Shown here piece by piece: positions 21,801-33,515 of a stretch of 64,000 nt of DNA. The translations under genes were made by a program, and so were the position numbers. The stretch's first letter is position 1. The number at the start of each line of letters is the position of its first letter. Location: NCBI GenBank assembly GCA_001584585.1, contig LSYV01000062.1:268468-332467 (forward strand), given 5' to 3'. The notes beneath the pieces are model-generated. The model was not told where the DNA came from, did not search any database, and was given only the letters and a program-made list of their open reading frames with translations. Source of the stretch: Gonium pectorale. Lineage: Eukaryota > Chlorophyta > Chlorophyceae > Chlamydomonadales > Volvocaceae.

Positions 21801-24472
21801 CGCCGGCGCGCCGGCCGCCGAGGAGACCCTGAGCGACGGCGCCGGAGACGGCCTCGGAGGCGGAGAACGACAGACCGCGACGAATGCCGGCACGACTTGC
21901 ACCGCTCCCGACGCGCTGCCCTCCGCTTCTACGGATGCTCCAGCCCAGGCGGACGAGCAGCAGCGGCCTCTGCCGCCGCTGTCCCACACGCTGGCGTTCC
22001 TGTTCGGCCCCGAGCTGCTGTCGCGGCTGCCGGCGGGGCAGTGCGGCGAGCTGCTGGGACCGGAGCTGGAGGCCTGGGCGCGAGCGGCCCTGGCGGAGGG
22101 GCGGCCGGCGGGGGAGGTGCACCTGGGCATGCTGCGGAGGCTGGGCGCCGAGGGGTGAGTGCGGAACCACGCCCCCGTAAGGGATCGTGCCCGTGGTCTG
22201 CCGTGGCGGCTGCTGGGGGGACGGCTGCGGCCATGTGCGGCGAAGCCCCCGCATCAGCTTCATGCGTGGTCACTTCTGAGCGTCGGGAGCGCTGCCTCAC
22301 TGCCCGCCTGAAAGACCTGGTGTTTGCGCTAGCGAGGAAGGCAGCGGCAGGGGCCGGTGATGGCGGGGCTGTCGCGGTGGTGCTGCACTTCTGTTGGGCG
22401 TTGCGCGTACCGCCGTTAGTCGTGCCTGCGGTCGCCCTGCGCGAGCCGTCCCGCAGCCCTATCACCCCACAGCCCCAGCTCTGGCTGCTGCCTCGCCATC
22501 CCCTCCTCAGTCAACATATGTTCTTAAACCCCCCTTGCCGCCATGCGCTCTGCCTGGCCGCGGCCGGGCTGCCTTAACGCTGCGCCGTGCACTCCCCGCA
22601 CCCGCCGCCCGCTGGCCTGACCGCCACCCCAGAGACTTCACCCCCTTCAGCGAATTCAAACGCAAGCACGCCATTCGGGGTCTGCAGGACCAGGTGCGAG
22701 CCAGGGAAGACGGCAGACGCCGCAGGGGGCGCGGGGCGGCCGCCCGGCGTCGGCCCATCTACGGGCTCGCGCTGCGAGCATGCCGTGACACGGGAGGCGG
22801 CGGCGTGCAAGGGACGGCTGCATGCGGCCGTGAGATGCTGTGTAAAGCAGAGCGCCGGAAGGTGCCGGTGCGGCTCCTGTCAGTGCTTAGATGTGCTAAG
22901 ACCAGGACAGCTGACGACTTTATGCAGAATGCCTTTAGGCGTTCAAGGGCGTCGTGTACCACCTCGCCCTTGCCACCTGCGCAGGAGGAGGGGTCCCGAA
23001 AGGGGCGCGCGCGGGCGCGCGACCGCGCTAAGACGACGGAGTCCCAGGGGCAGCATCAGGGAGAGGAGGGGGCGCTACAGGCGTCGCACAGCGGGGCCCG
23101 GGAGGTGACCACCGGGGAGGCCGCGCCCACGGGTGCTTCGGAACCTGGGGTGGAGGCAGCGGAGGGGGTGTCGCGGACGCGAGGATTGGAGGCGGCATCG
23201 GCGGCGGCGGCGGGGCCGCAGGGCGAGCTTGACCAAATGCTATCGGTGGGTTGGGGCCGTCTCTGGGCCTGGGACGGGCGACAATACGCTGACGTGTGAT
23301 GGGGATAGTCGCCTTGGCGCGAAGCTTACCTCGCTTGCTTGATGCACTTCCGCAAGTCGCTTGAGCGTTGCGCCTCCTCTGAGGCACAGCTGCGTTGCGC
23401 TCCGCGCCGGCAGGACTCGCCGCACTGTTCACCTTCGTTCGTAGCATGTGGGCCGCATGCGAGAGACCGCCTTCCAGAACTGTCCCCTCGCTTTCTCTGT
23501 CTGCGTGGCGTTGCTTCCTTGCACGCAGCACTCCTCCCGCCTTGCTGGGAGGCACACCCGCCTAATGCACCACCCCAATGCGTCCGCCCCTCCCGTTCAG
23601 GCCCTCCTCGGCCCCGTGCCCGCAATGCAAGGCGAGGCGGCGACGGCCGAAGTCGCAGGGTCAGCCTCGCCTCCACCTCCGCAACCGCCTCCGCAGCCAA
23701 TGCAGCGGCCCGCACGAGGCTCCGGGGCCTCCACCGGCGCGAGCGCGACGGCGGCCCCCCAACCTGGAGCGCAGGAAAGCGCCGCAGCAGCGAAGAGACG
23801 ACAGCTTCTTCAGCGGGCGAAACCTGCGTCGCCTGACAGCGCGTCAGTCAAGGTAAAGCTGCATACATGTTTCCGGTACCTGGGGACACGGCTGCTTGTG
23901 GGACAACCTTAAAGCTCCTCGTGAGAGTCCTTCCCAAGATTCTGAGTCAGTCCCCCCGATGCCCCCATATCGCTATTCCTCTACCGCACCTGACCCCTGC
24001 CGAAATGCCGTGGCAATGCGGCTGCCGCCCCTTCGCTGCGCAGGCGCACTCGCCACCCCAAGCATCTGCTGAGCGGACAGGCTCCGTTCGCCCGCAGACG
24101 CCCGCCCCGACGACCGAGCCGAAACCGGCCACGCCGAAACCCGCCAAGCCGACCCCGCCGGCGGCGCAGAAGGCGCAGGTGCAGCCGCCAGCGCAGGCTC
24201 GCGGGCGGCGGCAGGACCCCCGGACGCCCGAGGAGCGGGCGGCCCTGCACCGCAAGCGGCACCCAGTGCGGCCTGTCCCGGTCGGGGGACGGGAGCCGGA
24301 CAAGCCCATGCCCAGTGCGCCGCTGACGCCCCCCTGGTGGAACCAGGCGTCCTCGGCGGCGCCCTGGCAGCGGATGCAAGAACAGGGGGGGCGGTATGCG
24401 CGGCGGCCGGCGGCGCAGGGGCAGGCCCAGGTGGGGGCGCACGCCAAGAAGCAGGCGGTGTTGCATAAATGA
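18049..24472 (+). CDS. Terminal nucleotidyltransferase, HESO1/URT1/MUT68 type
   Basis: Non-canonical poly(A)/terminal uridylyl transferases of this group tail RNAs and small RNAs to trigger decay. Fourteen exons join in phase to 850 residues: 18049-18201, 18287-18382, 18509-18566, 18654-18673, 18948-19199, 19574-19651, 19930-20058, 20696-20862, 21313-21436, 21682-22154, 22633-22693, 22985-23245, 23601-23852 and 24044-24472. The nucleotidyltransferase loop is PFGSFVSGFYNASSDLD, with catalytic Asp 101 and 103; Asp162 in GIPVDLTLGG is the third. The palm/central domain has KLWAKAHSINDGASHTFNSW. The PAP-associated end carries VEDPFNSVDNTAR. After about residue 400 the protein is a long Ala/Pro/Gln-rich basic tail. 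The 20-base exon 4 completes the SDLD motif, so it is needed. Exon 1 is the least certain. An assembly gap lies in intron 5. Confidence 0.85.
18768..18802 (+). repeat. TGCC tetranucleotide microsatellite
   Basis: Eight or so uninterrupted copies of the tetranucleotide CTGC/TGCC lie in intron 4 of the nucleotidyltransferase gene. Confidence 0.9.
19221..19257. other. Assembly gap and ambiguous bases
   Basis: Twenty N at 19221-19240 and single N at 19252 and 19257 lie in intron 5 of the nucleotidyltransferase gene, directly after its donor. The real intron length is therefore unknown. The next 100 bases are strongly purine-rich (G/A), which probably explains the sequencing failure. Confidence 0.95.
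19275..19296 (+). repeat. GGGTA pentanucleotide tandem repeat
   Basis: About four GGGTA units lie immediately after the assembly gap, followed by G-rich runs to 19347. The composition could form a G-quadruplex. It resembles, but is not, the green-algal telomere repeat TTTTAGGG. Confidence 0.8.
20123..20218 (+). repeat. Exact 48-bp tandem duplication
   Basis: A 48-bp unit at 20123-20170, beginning GTGCACCGTGACGCCCTCCC, is repeated without change at 20171-20218. It lies in intron 7 of the nucleotidyltransferase gene. Perfect identity suggests a recent duplication. Confidence 0.95.
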
Positions 24473-25281
24473 CGGCGGCGTCACCGGTGTCCCAGTGCGC
24501 AATGGCTGGGGATGTTCATGGCATGTTCGCGCCTGGCCTGACAACGGTGTTGTTTAGGTCGGCATTACCTTAGCACCAGGACTCGGCATGCGCCAGCAAG
24601 GGTGCACGGAGGTGCCGGGTATTTAGGCACCCACGGTCAGACAAGGCGCTGGTGCGGCATACCGACATACATTGGGCGACGCGGCTAGTCCATTCTGTTG
24701 CGAGCGCTTCAGCACAGAATCGTACAGATTTGCGGTGCGGACACTTTCACTCCGGTAGCATGGAATTTTGTGAAACAGCACCCGAGCGTCGCTGGTAATC
24801 CATTGAGCCGCATCGACCGAGTTATCTACGAGCCACGATTCCATGAGGTCCGACCTCAACTCCGCCCCCCCTCTTGCCGTCAAAACCACTCGCGCTGCAC
24901 CCAAGTCCGTGACGCCAGTGTCACTTTCAAGCATCACGGCACTACAGCGCTTGCTCGCCCAGAGCTCAACGCAAGGCGGTTTTCCGCGTAACGCCATAGT
25001 TGCAGCGCCAATGCAATGAGGCCTTGCTTGAGGGCCCTTGCGGCCTAAGGTCAAACGCCCGCCTTCAAACCAAGGACTCTGCAGTACAGCGGGTGTGCAG
25101 ATTGCAAAGCGACCGCCTTAAACGCAAATCAAGCAATGATGCAGAGGTTTCCTTAACCAGCCCTCCATTAACCGAGCGCTGTAAATAGATCAATCTTCCG
25201 CTCCGCACCACACCGCTCCTGCGTCACTTCGTCTATCTCTCTCACCCCTCGGCAACCCGCCGCCCCTCGCCTCATGCCTCT
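24473..25281. other. Convergent 3' intergenic region
   Basis: This 809-bp stretch lies between two convergent stop codons, the nucleotidyltransferase on plus and the C-terminal J protein on minus. I see no coding exon. A plus-strand TGTAA at 25179 may end the upstream gene. No minus-strand TGTAA was found for the J protein. Confidence 0.55.
25179..25183 (+). terminator. Possible TGTAA polyadenylation signal, nucleotidyltransferase
   Basis: This is the only TGTAA seen between the stop at 24472 and the end of the convergent gene, about 700 nt downstream. A 3' untranslated region of that length is possible, but the assignment is tentative. Confidence 0.4.
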
Positions 25282-28200
25282 CTACTGCACCAGCTGGCCC
25301 CTGTCGTACAGCCGGCGCTTTTCCGCATCCTTGAGTGTGTCGTACGCGATCTGCAGTTTCTGGAACTTGACCAGGGCCGCGCGCTGCGCCTCCGCGTCCG
25401 CCCCTGCGTGCCGGTCGGGGTGCAGCTGCAGAGCCAGCGCCTTGAAGGCAGCCTTGATGTCGTCCGACGACACCGCCTCTGCAAGCGGGCGCACGCCGGG
25501 TTTGTGGCGTGTCAGATTGTTGCCGGGGGGCGATGGGTGGGCAGACTGCGCAAGGGAGAGGACAAGGACAGGCGCCTGGCGAGCGACGGTGTTTGGCGTG
25601 CAGGAACGCCGGGCGTGCCCATGACTAAAAAGCACACAAGTTCCGGGCTCCCCGACCTGCTTCCTGCAAGCCAAGCACGCGGTAGTAGCCTAGGAAGTCG
25701 GATCGCCGCCGGCGCCGCCCGAAGCCGTCGCCGTGCGCTTCATCGCCGGGGCCACCCATGCCGTGATCGCGCGGCTGGTGGTGGGCATAGCTGCTGCGCG
25801 CGCTGCCGCCGTAGCGCCGCTCCCGCCGCGCCTCCGCCTCCTGCTCAGCCTCCCGCCGCGCCGCGTCCGCCGCCATGCGCTCCACGAAGCGCTGCCGCTC
25901 CAGCCGCCGGACCGCCTGCTTGCGCCACAAGTCCTCGGCCCTGCAGTGTGGAAACATGCAACGCCAGGATGTAAGGGCCAGCAAACAGTCCTCGGCCAAG
26001 TGCGCATGCCAAAGGAGGTGACAATGATGAATAACCCCGTCGCACCTTTGGTGCACCTTCCGGCCTCAGGTGCACCCCATGTTCGATGGCATATGCCCTC
26101 AATCATCCTCAAAATTCCCCGTACCCGCCCTCGCCTAGCACGAACGCCTGAGCGGCACACGTGCGAGACGACACGCGTTACGCACCACTTGCGCCGCTCC
26201 TCCTCGTCCCAGTTCCACGGCTCGTCGTGCTCCCAGCGCCGCCAGTCCGCGTCGGCCCACAGCCACAGCATGTACTCGGGGTTGGCGCTGCCGTCGCCGC
26301 CACGCCGCGGCGCGTCCGGGCCCAGACCCATGGTTCCCTGCGCTCCGCTGCCCAGCGTCTCGTGCTGGTCGTACTGCTTGTAGAACTCGTAGTCCGCCCG
26401 CACCTGTTGCGCCATGTGGTGGGCGCGCAGCGTAGCCGGCCGCTTGTGCGCCCACATGCCTGGGAGGGGCGGGCGGCAGATAGAGGGGACCGGAAGCACG
26501 GCAGGAGTAAGGAGTATAGGAAGGTTGGCGCACCCGTCCCGTTGAATCGCACTGTGGTGTTGTGTTTGTTATGCATGGCCTGGCTAATACGACTTCAACC
26601 CCTGGAACACTCCCGGCTGTCCGCTCCCCTCGTCCCCACTTTCCGGAGGCACGGCAGGAGTTAGGGAGTGTACTAAGCTTGGCGCACCCGCCCGGTTGTT
26701 TTCACACAGTAGTGTTATCTTTGCAGCTTGGCGCACCCGCCTGGTTGTTTTCACACAGTAGTGTTACCTTTGCAATGTATGACGCTCGATGCCCTGGCTA
26801 ACGCGACCTGAAACCCACGAACCCCACACTGACGGTTGTCCAGGCCCCTCCTCCTCACTTTACCTCCCTGCTCCCCCCGGACTCAGGCCCGCCGTTGCCT
26901 CGTGGATCCATCGCGCCGCATCCCCGATACCCCGTTCCTCTGGGCAGTCGCGGCCCCGACACATCTCCCCGCACAGTTGTCCGGCCCGCGCCAGAGGCCC
27001 ACTTCGATCGGAAAAGAACTTGTGGGTCTCGCTTGCATCCGCACTTCGTAGACGGACAAACCGGTTTGCCCCGCTGCCTGCCAGCATCGCCATTGCCTCA
27101 TGGCCCCGACCAACCTGGGCACACCCCGCGCCCCTCCGGCTCACCTGCCCCGCTGGCCGCCAGCACCGCCAGCGTGAACGCTTCCACCGCCCCTAGCTGC
27201 GGCACCACCGACTCCAGCAACCCGGGCACCCAGGAGCCCATGTCGCCCGCCAGCAGCCCCAGCCCGCCCACCAGGCCGCCCGTGCCCAGGGAGGCCTTGG
27301 AGGGAGACACGTGCTGCGGGGCCACCACGCGGCCTGCGGAGGCGGAGGCAGCGGCCGGAGGGGGACAGACGATTGGGCAGATGGGCGATTGTGAGGGGAA
27401 ATGAGGGAGACATACGGGGGGGGGGGGCAAAGATAACGAGGACGTGAGCAAAGGGACGGCGTCGAAGCTGTCCTTGAAAAAAAGCGATGCTGCTGCCGCA
27501 AACGGCGGAAGGTCCGCGGCAGCATGCAAGACAGAAGCGTGCGTCGGGCATGGAATAGGCCCTCCTCTCGAGCCTGCCTGGCTTTTCTATCAAGCTAGGC
27601 CGCTACCACCGCGGCAGACCCATGTACCCACCGTCACGCGTGCCGCCAATCGCGGCCGTGAACTGGTGCGGCACGATGACCCCGCTGGTGCCTTGCTTGT
27701 AGCGGCTGCCGTAAATGTACACCGCAATGTAGGCGGGCAGGAACACCAGGCGCACGGAGCGGCTGTGTACCTGGGTGGGAGCCACAGGGATCCAGGCAGG
27801 CAGGCGTCGTGGAGACACGCTTGTGGGGACGAGGACAGATACCGGCGCGATACAGCGGGGGAACAGCAGGTCTGGGCCGCGCGGGCGGGGGATGAGTTGA
27901 GGGGAGGCTGCGGGTGGGCCACGCCCGATCCACAACCGCGCCCCGAAAGGCAGCCATCTGTGCCTCGAGAGACCACCAACTGGCCAGGTTCCTGGATTTC
28001 CTGCCTAACGGCCAAGCCTCAGGACCTCTGCAGCGTCCTCGTGCACACATGTCACATGTAACAGGATGATGACGTTCAGGCACGGCACGGGAGCCCACCA
28101 CTGCCGTCGGCCCTCTTCCTTCAATCCTACCCAGACTGCCCACCCGCGCGCGCCCGACGCTCCGACCTGCAGCGTCACGTGCACGTCGCGCAGGTCAGTG

Positions 28201-29630
28201 GCCTTGGTCTCGGCCCGCACTGCCACCTCCGCGGCCGCCACCTGCTGCTGCGTCAGGCCGCGCACCGCCAGCGCCCACGCCAAGCCCTGCCGCATGGCGG
28301 CGCCGCCCAGCGCCACGCCGCCCACAGAGCCTGCCTCCGCCTCGGCCGCCGTCAGCGGCCGCGCACGACCCGGCAGGCCGTGCCCCGCCGCCGCGCCGCC
28401 GACGTCGCGTACGTGCCTGTACGAGCCGTACACCTGCATGACTGGGTCATCGTACGATGCGGTGGCGCGGGCGCTGAGGGACAGCGAGTCCTCCATATCC
28501 TTCCAGACCATCTCGCTGGTCCTGCGCGGGATGGGAGGCATCGTATGCCGTGGAGCCCGGGGCCGGGGCGAAGTGCGATTGGTGTTGGCAAGAATCATCG
28601 GCGGAGGGAGGGCCGATCTTGTTCGGAATCGGGCATTGAGGGGCCTGCGCTCTGCGACAGCGCGGCCTTACAACCCAACAGCCCGATACGCTTGCATGCG
28701 TTATGTCCTCTTCGGCTCGTGTTGCAACACGCAACCGCCGCTTAGCGTCAGAGTGAGCATTATTACCCCGCGGCGCATCTCATCGGCCCCTCCTCCGGCA
28801 TGCAGTCCCGACCCCGACTGCGCCCTATCCACCGGCTCACTTTTCGTCCTTGAAACCCAGCTTGGCGCGGACTTCGCTGCTGTAGCTCGCCTCGAAGCAC
28901 CAGAATGGCAAGTATGCAGGCGTAACGCCGCTGGTACTGCTGCTGCCGCCGCCGCCACTGGCGCCACCGCCAGTGATGCTACCTCCCAACGGCTGCTCCG
29001 TCTTGGCAACATCGCGGCCGGGCGCCGGCTGGCCAGCAGGTGCGCCAGGTGCGCTGGCCGCCCGCAGGAGGCTGTGCGCGTGCAGGTACATGCACGAGGT
29101 GCGCTGGTAGTCTTCGAAGCGCCGGACGGCCTCGGCGGCCGAGATGTCGAAGTCCACCACCGACACCTGCACGCCGCGATCCATCAAGGCTGCGGGGCCG
29201 GGAGCGGGGGTTGGGCGGGCGGAGAGTTGGCTTGGGCGAGTGGAATGGGTTCAGCAGCAGGGGAGGGTGTGGGCTACATGGATATCGCGTGGGTCGGATG
29301 CAAGCAGGTGTTCCTGCAGGGTGCAGTTCAGTACAGGTTCCTGCGTGCGTTCGGGCACCCCCGGAGACCAAACGGGCATACCCACACGGTGCCCTCGCCG
29401 AGTGCGCACGAGCAGCTAGTTGAAAGACCCTATAGACGTGCTTGTGTGCTCTCACCCCGCAGTGACGTGGCGGGTGATGCGTCCCTCCCCGCGTTTGCAT
29501 AGCTGCGGCTCCCAAGCTGATCGCCACCGTTTGCGTAGCATCCAAGTGCCGCCCGAGCCACTTGTACAAGTGGCGCTGCAGCTTGCGCACTTGATGCCGA
29601 CGTGATGCAGCGTATCACCAACCGCAACAT
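25282..29630 (-). CDS. Organelle-type protein with C-terminal J domain
   Basis: J domains recruit and activate Hsp70 chaperones. Eight exons join in phase to 653 residues: 29630-29456, 29189-28841, 28521-28167, 27770-27632, 27333-27145, 26459-26186, 25940-25657 and 25478-25282. The start (MLRLVIRCITSASSAQ) is basic and Ser/Ala-rich, like a mitochondrial presequence. The middle has an aromatic block FLPAYIAVYIYGSRY followed by a Gly-rich hydrophobic stretch (about 350-400) that may be membrane-associated. An Arg/Glu-rich helix (about 495-530) leads into the J domain, which begins FLGYYRVLGL, has the HPD tripeptide at 608-610, and ends the protein. A C-terminal J domain is the reverse of the usual DnaJ order. 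I do not recognise the N-terminal family. Introns carry tandem repeats at 26496-26773. Confidence 0.8.
26496..26773. repeat. Nested tandem repeats in a J-protein intron
   Basis: A 49-bp unit beginning AGCTTGGCGCACCCGCC occurs at 26676-26724 and again at 26725-26773 with about two changes. A longer, decayed unit of about 154 bp, beginning GCACGGCAGGAG, starts at 26496 and again at 26650. A third decayed piece follows near 26786. All are in the intron between exons 5 and 6 of the minus-strand J-protein gene. Confidence 0.8.
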
Positions 29631-29992
29631 CCTGCCCCCGCCGAGACTAAGCAATAATTACTAGCTACACGTAGTATATTGCTGGGTAACAGAGCAGCAG
29701 GACGGTCGATGGACCCGTTGTTTTGCGTTGCGCACGAATCCGGGCCCCAACGCCCAGCAACTTTGATACCGGCACTACCATGTACATCATCATAAAACTG
29801 ATGGGTAAAGCACGGCCGAGTGTGGACATTCAAGATCCAGGATTCCGGCTGTCTCTCCTGTGTGTTTCTTTATGCATCATAGCCGCAACAGATCACAGCC
29901 TGCAGAGCCCATGCGGTCTGGGCGTGGTCTGATGGCCGCTGACGGCTTCCAGGAGGACCTCCTCCAGCGATGACCAGCAACGCTGTGCCACA
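29631..29992. promoter_or_regulatory. Divergent promoter, J protein and orphan gene
   Basis: About 360 bp lie between the minus-strand start at 29630 and the proposed plus-strand start at 29993. The sequence at 29640-29690 is AT-rich for this genome. No defined element was recognised. Confidence 0.45.
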
Positions 29993-32645
29993 ATGATTGG
30001 AGTGGAGATCAACGAGACTAACAGCATTTTCGCGCTCGTACATTCCTGGTTCCTACCCTCCAACCCCGTGAACACTGGCAGTGTACGCTTGGGCCGGAAC
30101 CGGCGCGCGGGGACGCAAGGCGAGTCCAGCCCTCCACTGAGCGCTGTGCCTGGCCCCACCCCTAATTAGCGTGACCCCAAATGCAGGTCACAGCGGTTGC
30201 TGTGCTCCTCTCTGCGAACATGGCACTCCACGACACAAGGACCGGGCGGCTGCGAAGGCAGCTGGGGCCGTGCCGGCCAGCGGGGAGGCAGAGCATGCGT
30301 TGGCTGGCAAGTGGGTCGCCCCTGCTGGCTGCGGCGACCCGGCTGCCCATGGCCAAACAGCAACGACTGCCGTAGTGGCGCTGCGCGAGGGTGAGGCTGC
30401 AGACACGCTTCCCACGGCTGATAACAGCTTCTCTTGTACAGCCGTGGAGCCTGCGTCAGGAAACCAGCAGCAACGGCAGTCACGCGGCTATCCCACGGGA
30501 ACGGACGACGTGGCTACAGCGCAGCTAGTCGCCGACTACCAGCACGAGTTCGCCGCCGCTGCTGTCCCTTCATCACATCAGCCACAGTGGCAGCCACTCG
30601 CCCAGTCGGAACCGCCCTCCTCACCGGTGCACGAGCAACCCTGGCTGGCGCCAGCAGCTGCGCCCGCGCCCTCGCCGGCCACGCCCGCGTCAGACATCCT
30701 GTCGGGCGCCAGCCCCTCCGGCCAGGCCACCTCCTCGCCCTTCCTGCCGCTGCCGCCTCCCGCCATGCCGCTGCTGCCGCCCACCGCGCCCTTCCATCCG
30801 AGCTCCGCCTCCGTGACGCCGATAACGGGTGCCCATAGTACGCAGCACACCCAGCCGCAGCTGCCCCTGCGCGAGACGCCCGTCGACGGCACCGTGTCGC
30901 CCTCTGCCCCCCTCGCCCGCCGCCTGAGCGCCGACATCGCCGTGCCTGCGTGGTTGCTGCCCGCTGCGGAGGCAGCTCCCGCACCCCCTGCGCACGTCGC
31001 TACAGGACTGCCGGTGCTTGGTCCTGGGCTCAGTGGCGATGGTGCGCCAGTCGACGCTGATGCGAGCGTCCGGCCGCACGAGTTCAGCGGCAGGTACAGC
31101 ACCGCCCCAGGGCTGGCGCAGTGTCAGCTGGGGCATGGGCCGCGCGCCAGTTGCGAATTCGACGCCGTGTCGCTCGCGGGCTCGGCGGCGGGGTCCACGG
31201 CCTCAACCGAATCCGCCAACCCAATGGCCGCAGCCCACGCCGCGCGCGTGGCGTTCCGCTCCCGCACGGCTCAGCCTTCGGCACCGCCAACGACTCAGCA
31301 GCACCAGCAGCAGCTGGCCGGGCCCCAGCCGGCATGGACTGGGCTTGCGCCCGGCGTATGGCCGGCGGCAGGCAGCGGGGCGGTGGCGTCTGACCGCTAC
31401 GGCCAGGTCGCTAGTGGCACCCATAGCAGCATGGACACCTCCGTTGAAGCTGCCTGGAGCTCACATATCCAAGGCACGCAGAACGCCCCGCTTGCAGGCC
31501 CGGCTAGCTGCAGGGGCTTTCCCAACTCGCCGTCGTTTGGGGGCGCGTGTGATTCGTTGGAGCCCTTGCCGCCTCTGGGGCGAGAGCAGCAGTCTCCCGC
31601 ACTGCATGTGCCCTCTTCGGGGACCGCGGGTTCGGCTGCGGCTGCGGCGTGTACCACCTGGCGAGATGCCGGTGATGAGACGCGACGCCCAGCCGCCTGC
31701 AGCTCAGCATCCGCACTGCACAACGGGCTGCCCGGCTCTCCCGACTCCTCAGACCCGCTGCGTATGCAGCTCGAGACGCTGAGGGCGCGCCACGCGGACC
31801 TTTGGCGGCAGTACGAGCGGCTGGGGGCGGATAAGGAGGCCCGCTGCAGCGAGCTGGAGGCGCGGCTGGCGGCGCAGACCGGCGCCCTTGAGGAGCAGGA
31901 GGCGCTCGTGCGTGAGTTGCAGGAGCGCTGCGAGGCGCTGCACAGCCGCGGCCTTACACAGCGGGTCGGCGTTGACAGTGTCTGCAGCATAGTGCCGTCG
32001 GAGGGTGGTCTCTCGACGCCACGAGACGACACCGGCGGGTTGCAGATGCGGGCCCGCCGCCGCAGCGGCGGCGGCGATCTGACCCCAGCTTCGCCGTGGG
32101 ATAGGGCCTCGGGCGGCAGGCTGTCTGTGCTGGCCCTGGCCCGCAGTGACGGCGGCGCGAGTGCCGCAAGTGGCTTGACGCCGCAGCTGTCGCGCAGCCG
32201 CAGCGGTGGCAGTGGCGCAGGCCCCAGCTGCACGGCTCAGCGTCTGGAGGTCCGGCAAGCGGTGGCCCGCGTGCCTCCTGAAGCGCCTGGCGCCTCACGC
32301 TTGCCGCCACGGGTCAAGCCTTCGGCGCCCTCCCCGGCGCGGACACCCGGAGCGAGAGGCGCAGGCGGTGGTGCCAGCCCCTGGACCGGGGACGAGTGCC
32401 TCACGGCGTGGCCCGCAACACAGCAGCGGCTGGCCAGTGCTGGTCTTAGCTTCAGTAGAGACGGCGCCGGCAGCTCGGCCCGCGCCAAGACGAGCCCCGG
32501 TGCTCTCGGCGCTGCAAGGCCAAGGTGTGAGGAAGCATGTCGGGGATCACGTGAAACGGCGCCGCGACGTGTCGTGGGGGCTCGTTCAGAGGAGGGCAAC
32601 GGCAGCGCCCTGAGCGGCATCCCCCGGCCGCCCGGTATGGGCTGA
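29993..32645 (+). CDS. Large low-complexity protein with short coiled coil, unknown
   Basis: The main exon is one open frame of about 819 codons from 30187 to the stop at 32645. It has no in-frame ATG near its beginning, so an upstream exon is needed. The best fit is 29993-30080 (ATG in the good context CCACAATGATT), joined by donor GTGTAC and acceptor GCAG in phase 1, giving about 848 residues. The protein is rich in Ala, Pro, Ser and Gly. It has one likely coiled coil of about 60 residues, including ADLWRQYERLGADKEARCSE, encoded near 31780-31950. A basic Ser/Arg/Gly tail follows. I recognise no domain. The unbroken length of the frame and the regular heptads argue that it is real. The first exon is only a proposal. 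Confidence 0.55.
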
Positions 32646-33515
32646 AGCGTGGAGGTATCAGCCCTGCAGCGCGTGGCATATGGCCAGAGCATGATTCTTT
32701 GGGGAAACCCTGCATAGGATGGACGAGATGCACGCATAGGACGAGCGGGATGCGGGATGCAAGCCACGGTGGCTTCTTTTGCAGCGAAATTAACTAGTTC
32801 AGCGTGTGGCCGCTGTGGTGTTTGTGTGGCGCAATTTTGATTTGGGTCTGTCATGTGGCCGCTTGTGCGTGGCAACCTGTTCCCATAAGCCCCAACTCTG
32901 CAGCTGACCGCAAATACGGCGTGGTACAGCGTACTCTGTGTTGGTTGTGTGCAGGGTGCCTGTATTGCATGTACTGCACCCGGGTTTCCAGTGATGTTTT
33001 TTGTGTTTCGATGCTTGCTTGCGCAGGTGTCGGGCTGAAGGTGGTGTTCAGGAATGAATGTTAGGGCTTGACGTATTGTGAATCTCCCCTCCCCCAATGC
33101 GGGATTGGGACGGTGGTGAGGTGTCGTCAGGATATGCGGCGGGGATATTTGTGCACTTTCCCCTTGCGGACCAGGGAATGCAGCAGGCCACGGCGTGTGC
33201 AGTACGACAGTACGCATTCCTGGCATCTGTATACCGCGTTCGACACGAAGGTTTAAACGTCGCCATCATTTGAGTATGTTCATCTTGTCTTGCTGCCTTG
33301 TCTCTGCCTCGTTTGGTGAAGAACTGCATCACGTCACCAGCCGTAACGTATTCGAGAAGACGCTACAATTTGCTTATAGTTCCCCACAGCTATGCTCCTA
33401 TGCAGCCTGCGGACACACAACGCGATTGCGGAAGCGCGGATGTTGCTCTTGCTGACGATAAACCCTAAGCCTACACGCTTGCACTACGACCTGTGGGACT
33501 TGTGGCAGACATATC
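32646..33515. other. Intergenic region
   Basis: This 870-bp stretch between two plus-strand genes should contain the 3' end of the orphan gene and the promoter of the OPR-like gene. It is visibly richer in T than its flanks. I saw no TGTAA and no convincing exon. Confidence 0.5.

Noticed and set aside
20548..22158. 536-codon plus-strand open frame
   Set aside because: It runs through introns of the nucleotidyltransferase gene. Only 21682-22154 coincides with a true exon in frame; the rest reads conserved exons out of frame.
28066..29502. 478-codon plus-strand open frame
   Set aside because: It is antisense to exons 2 and 3 of the J-protein gene, whose minus-strand frames carry matched splice sites and phases.
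32807..33064. Plus-strand frame with Cys/Trp-rich reading
   Set aside because: Low-complexity, T/G-rich sequence without splice partners. Probably untranslated or intergenic.
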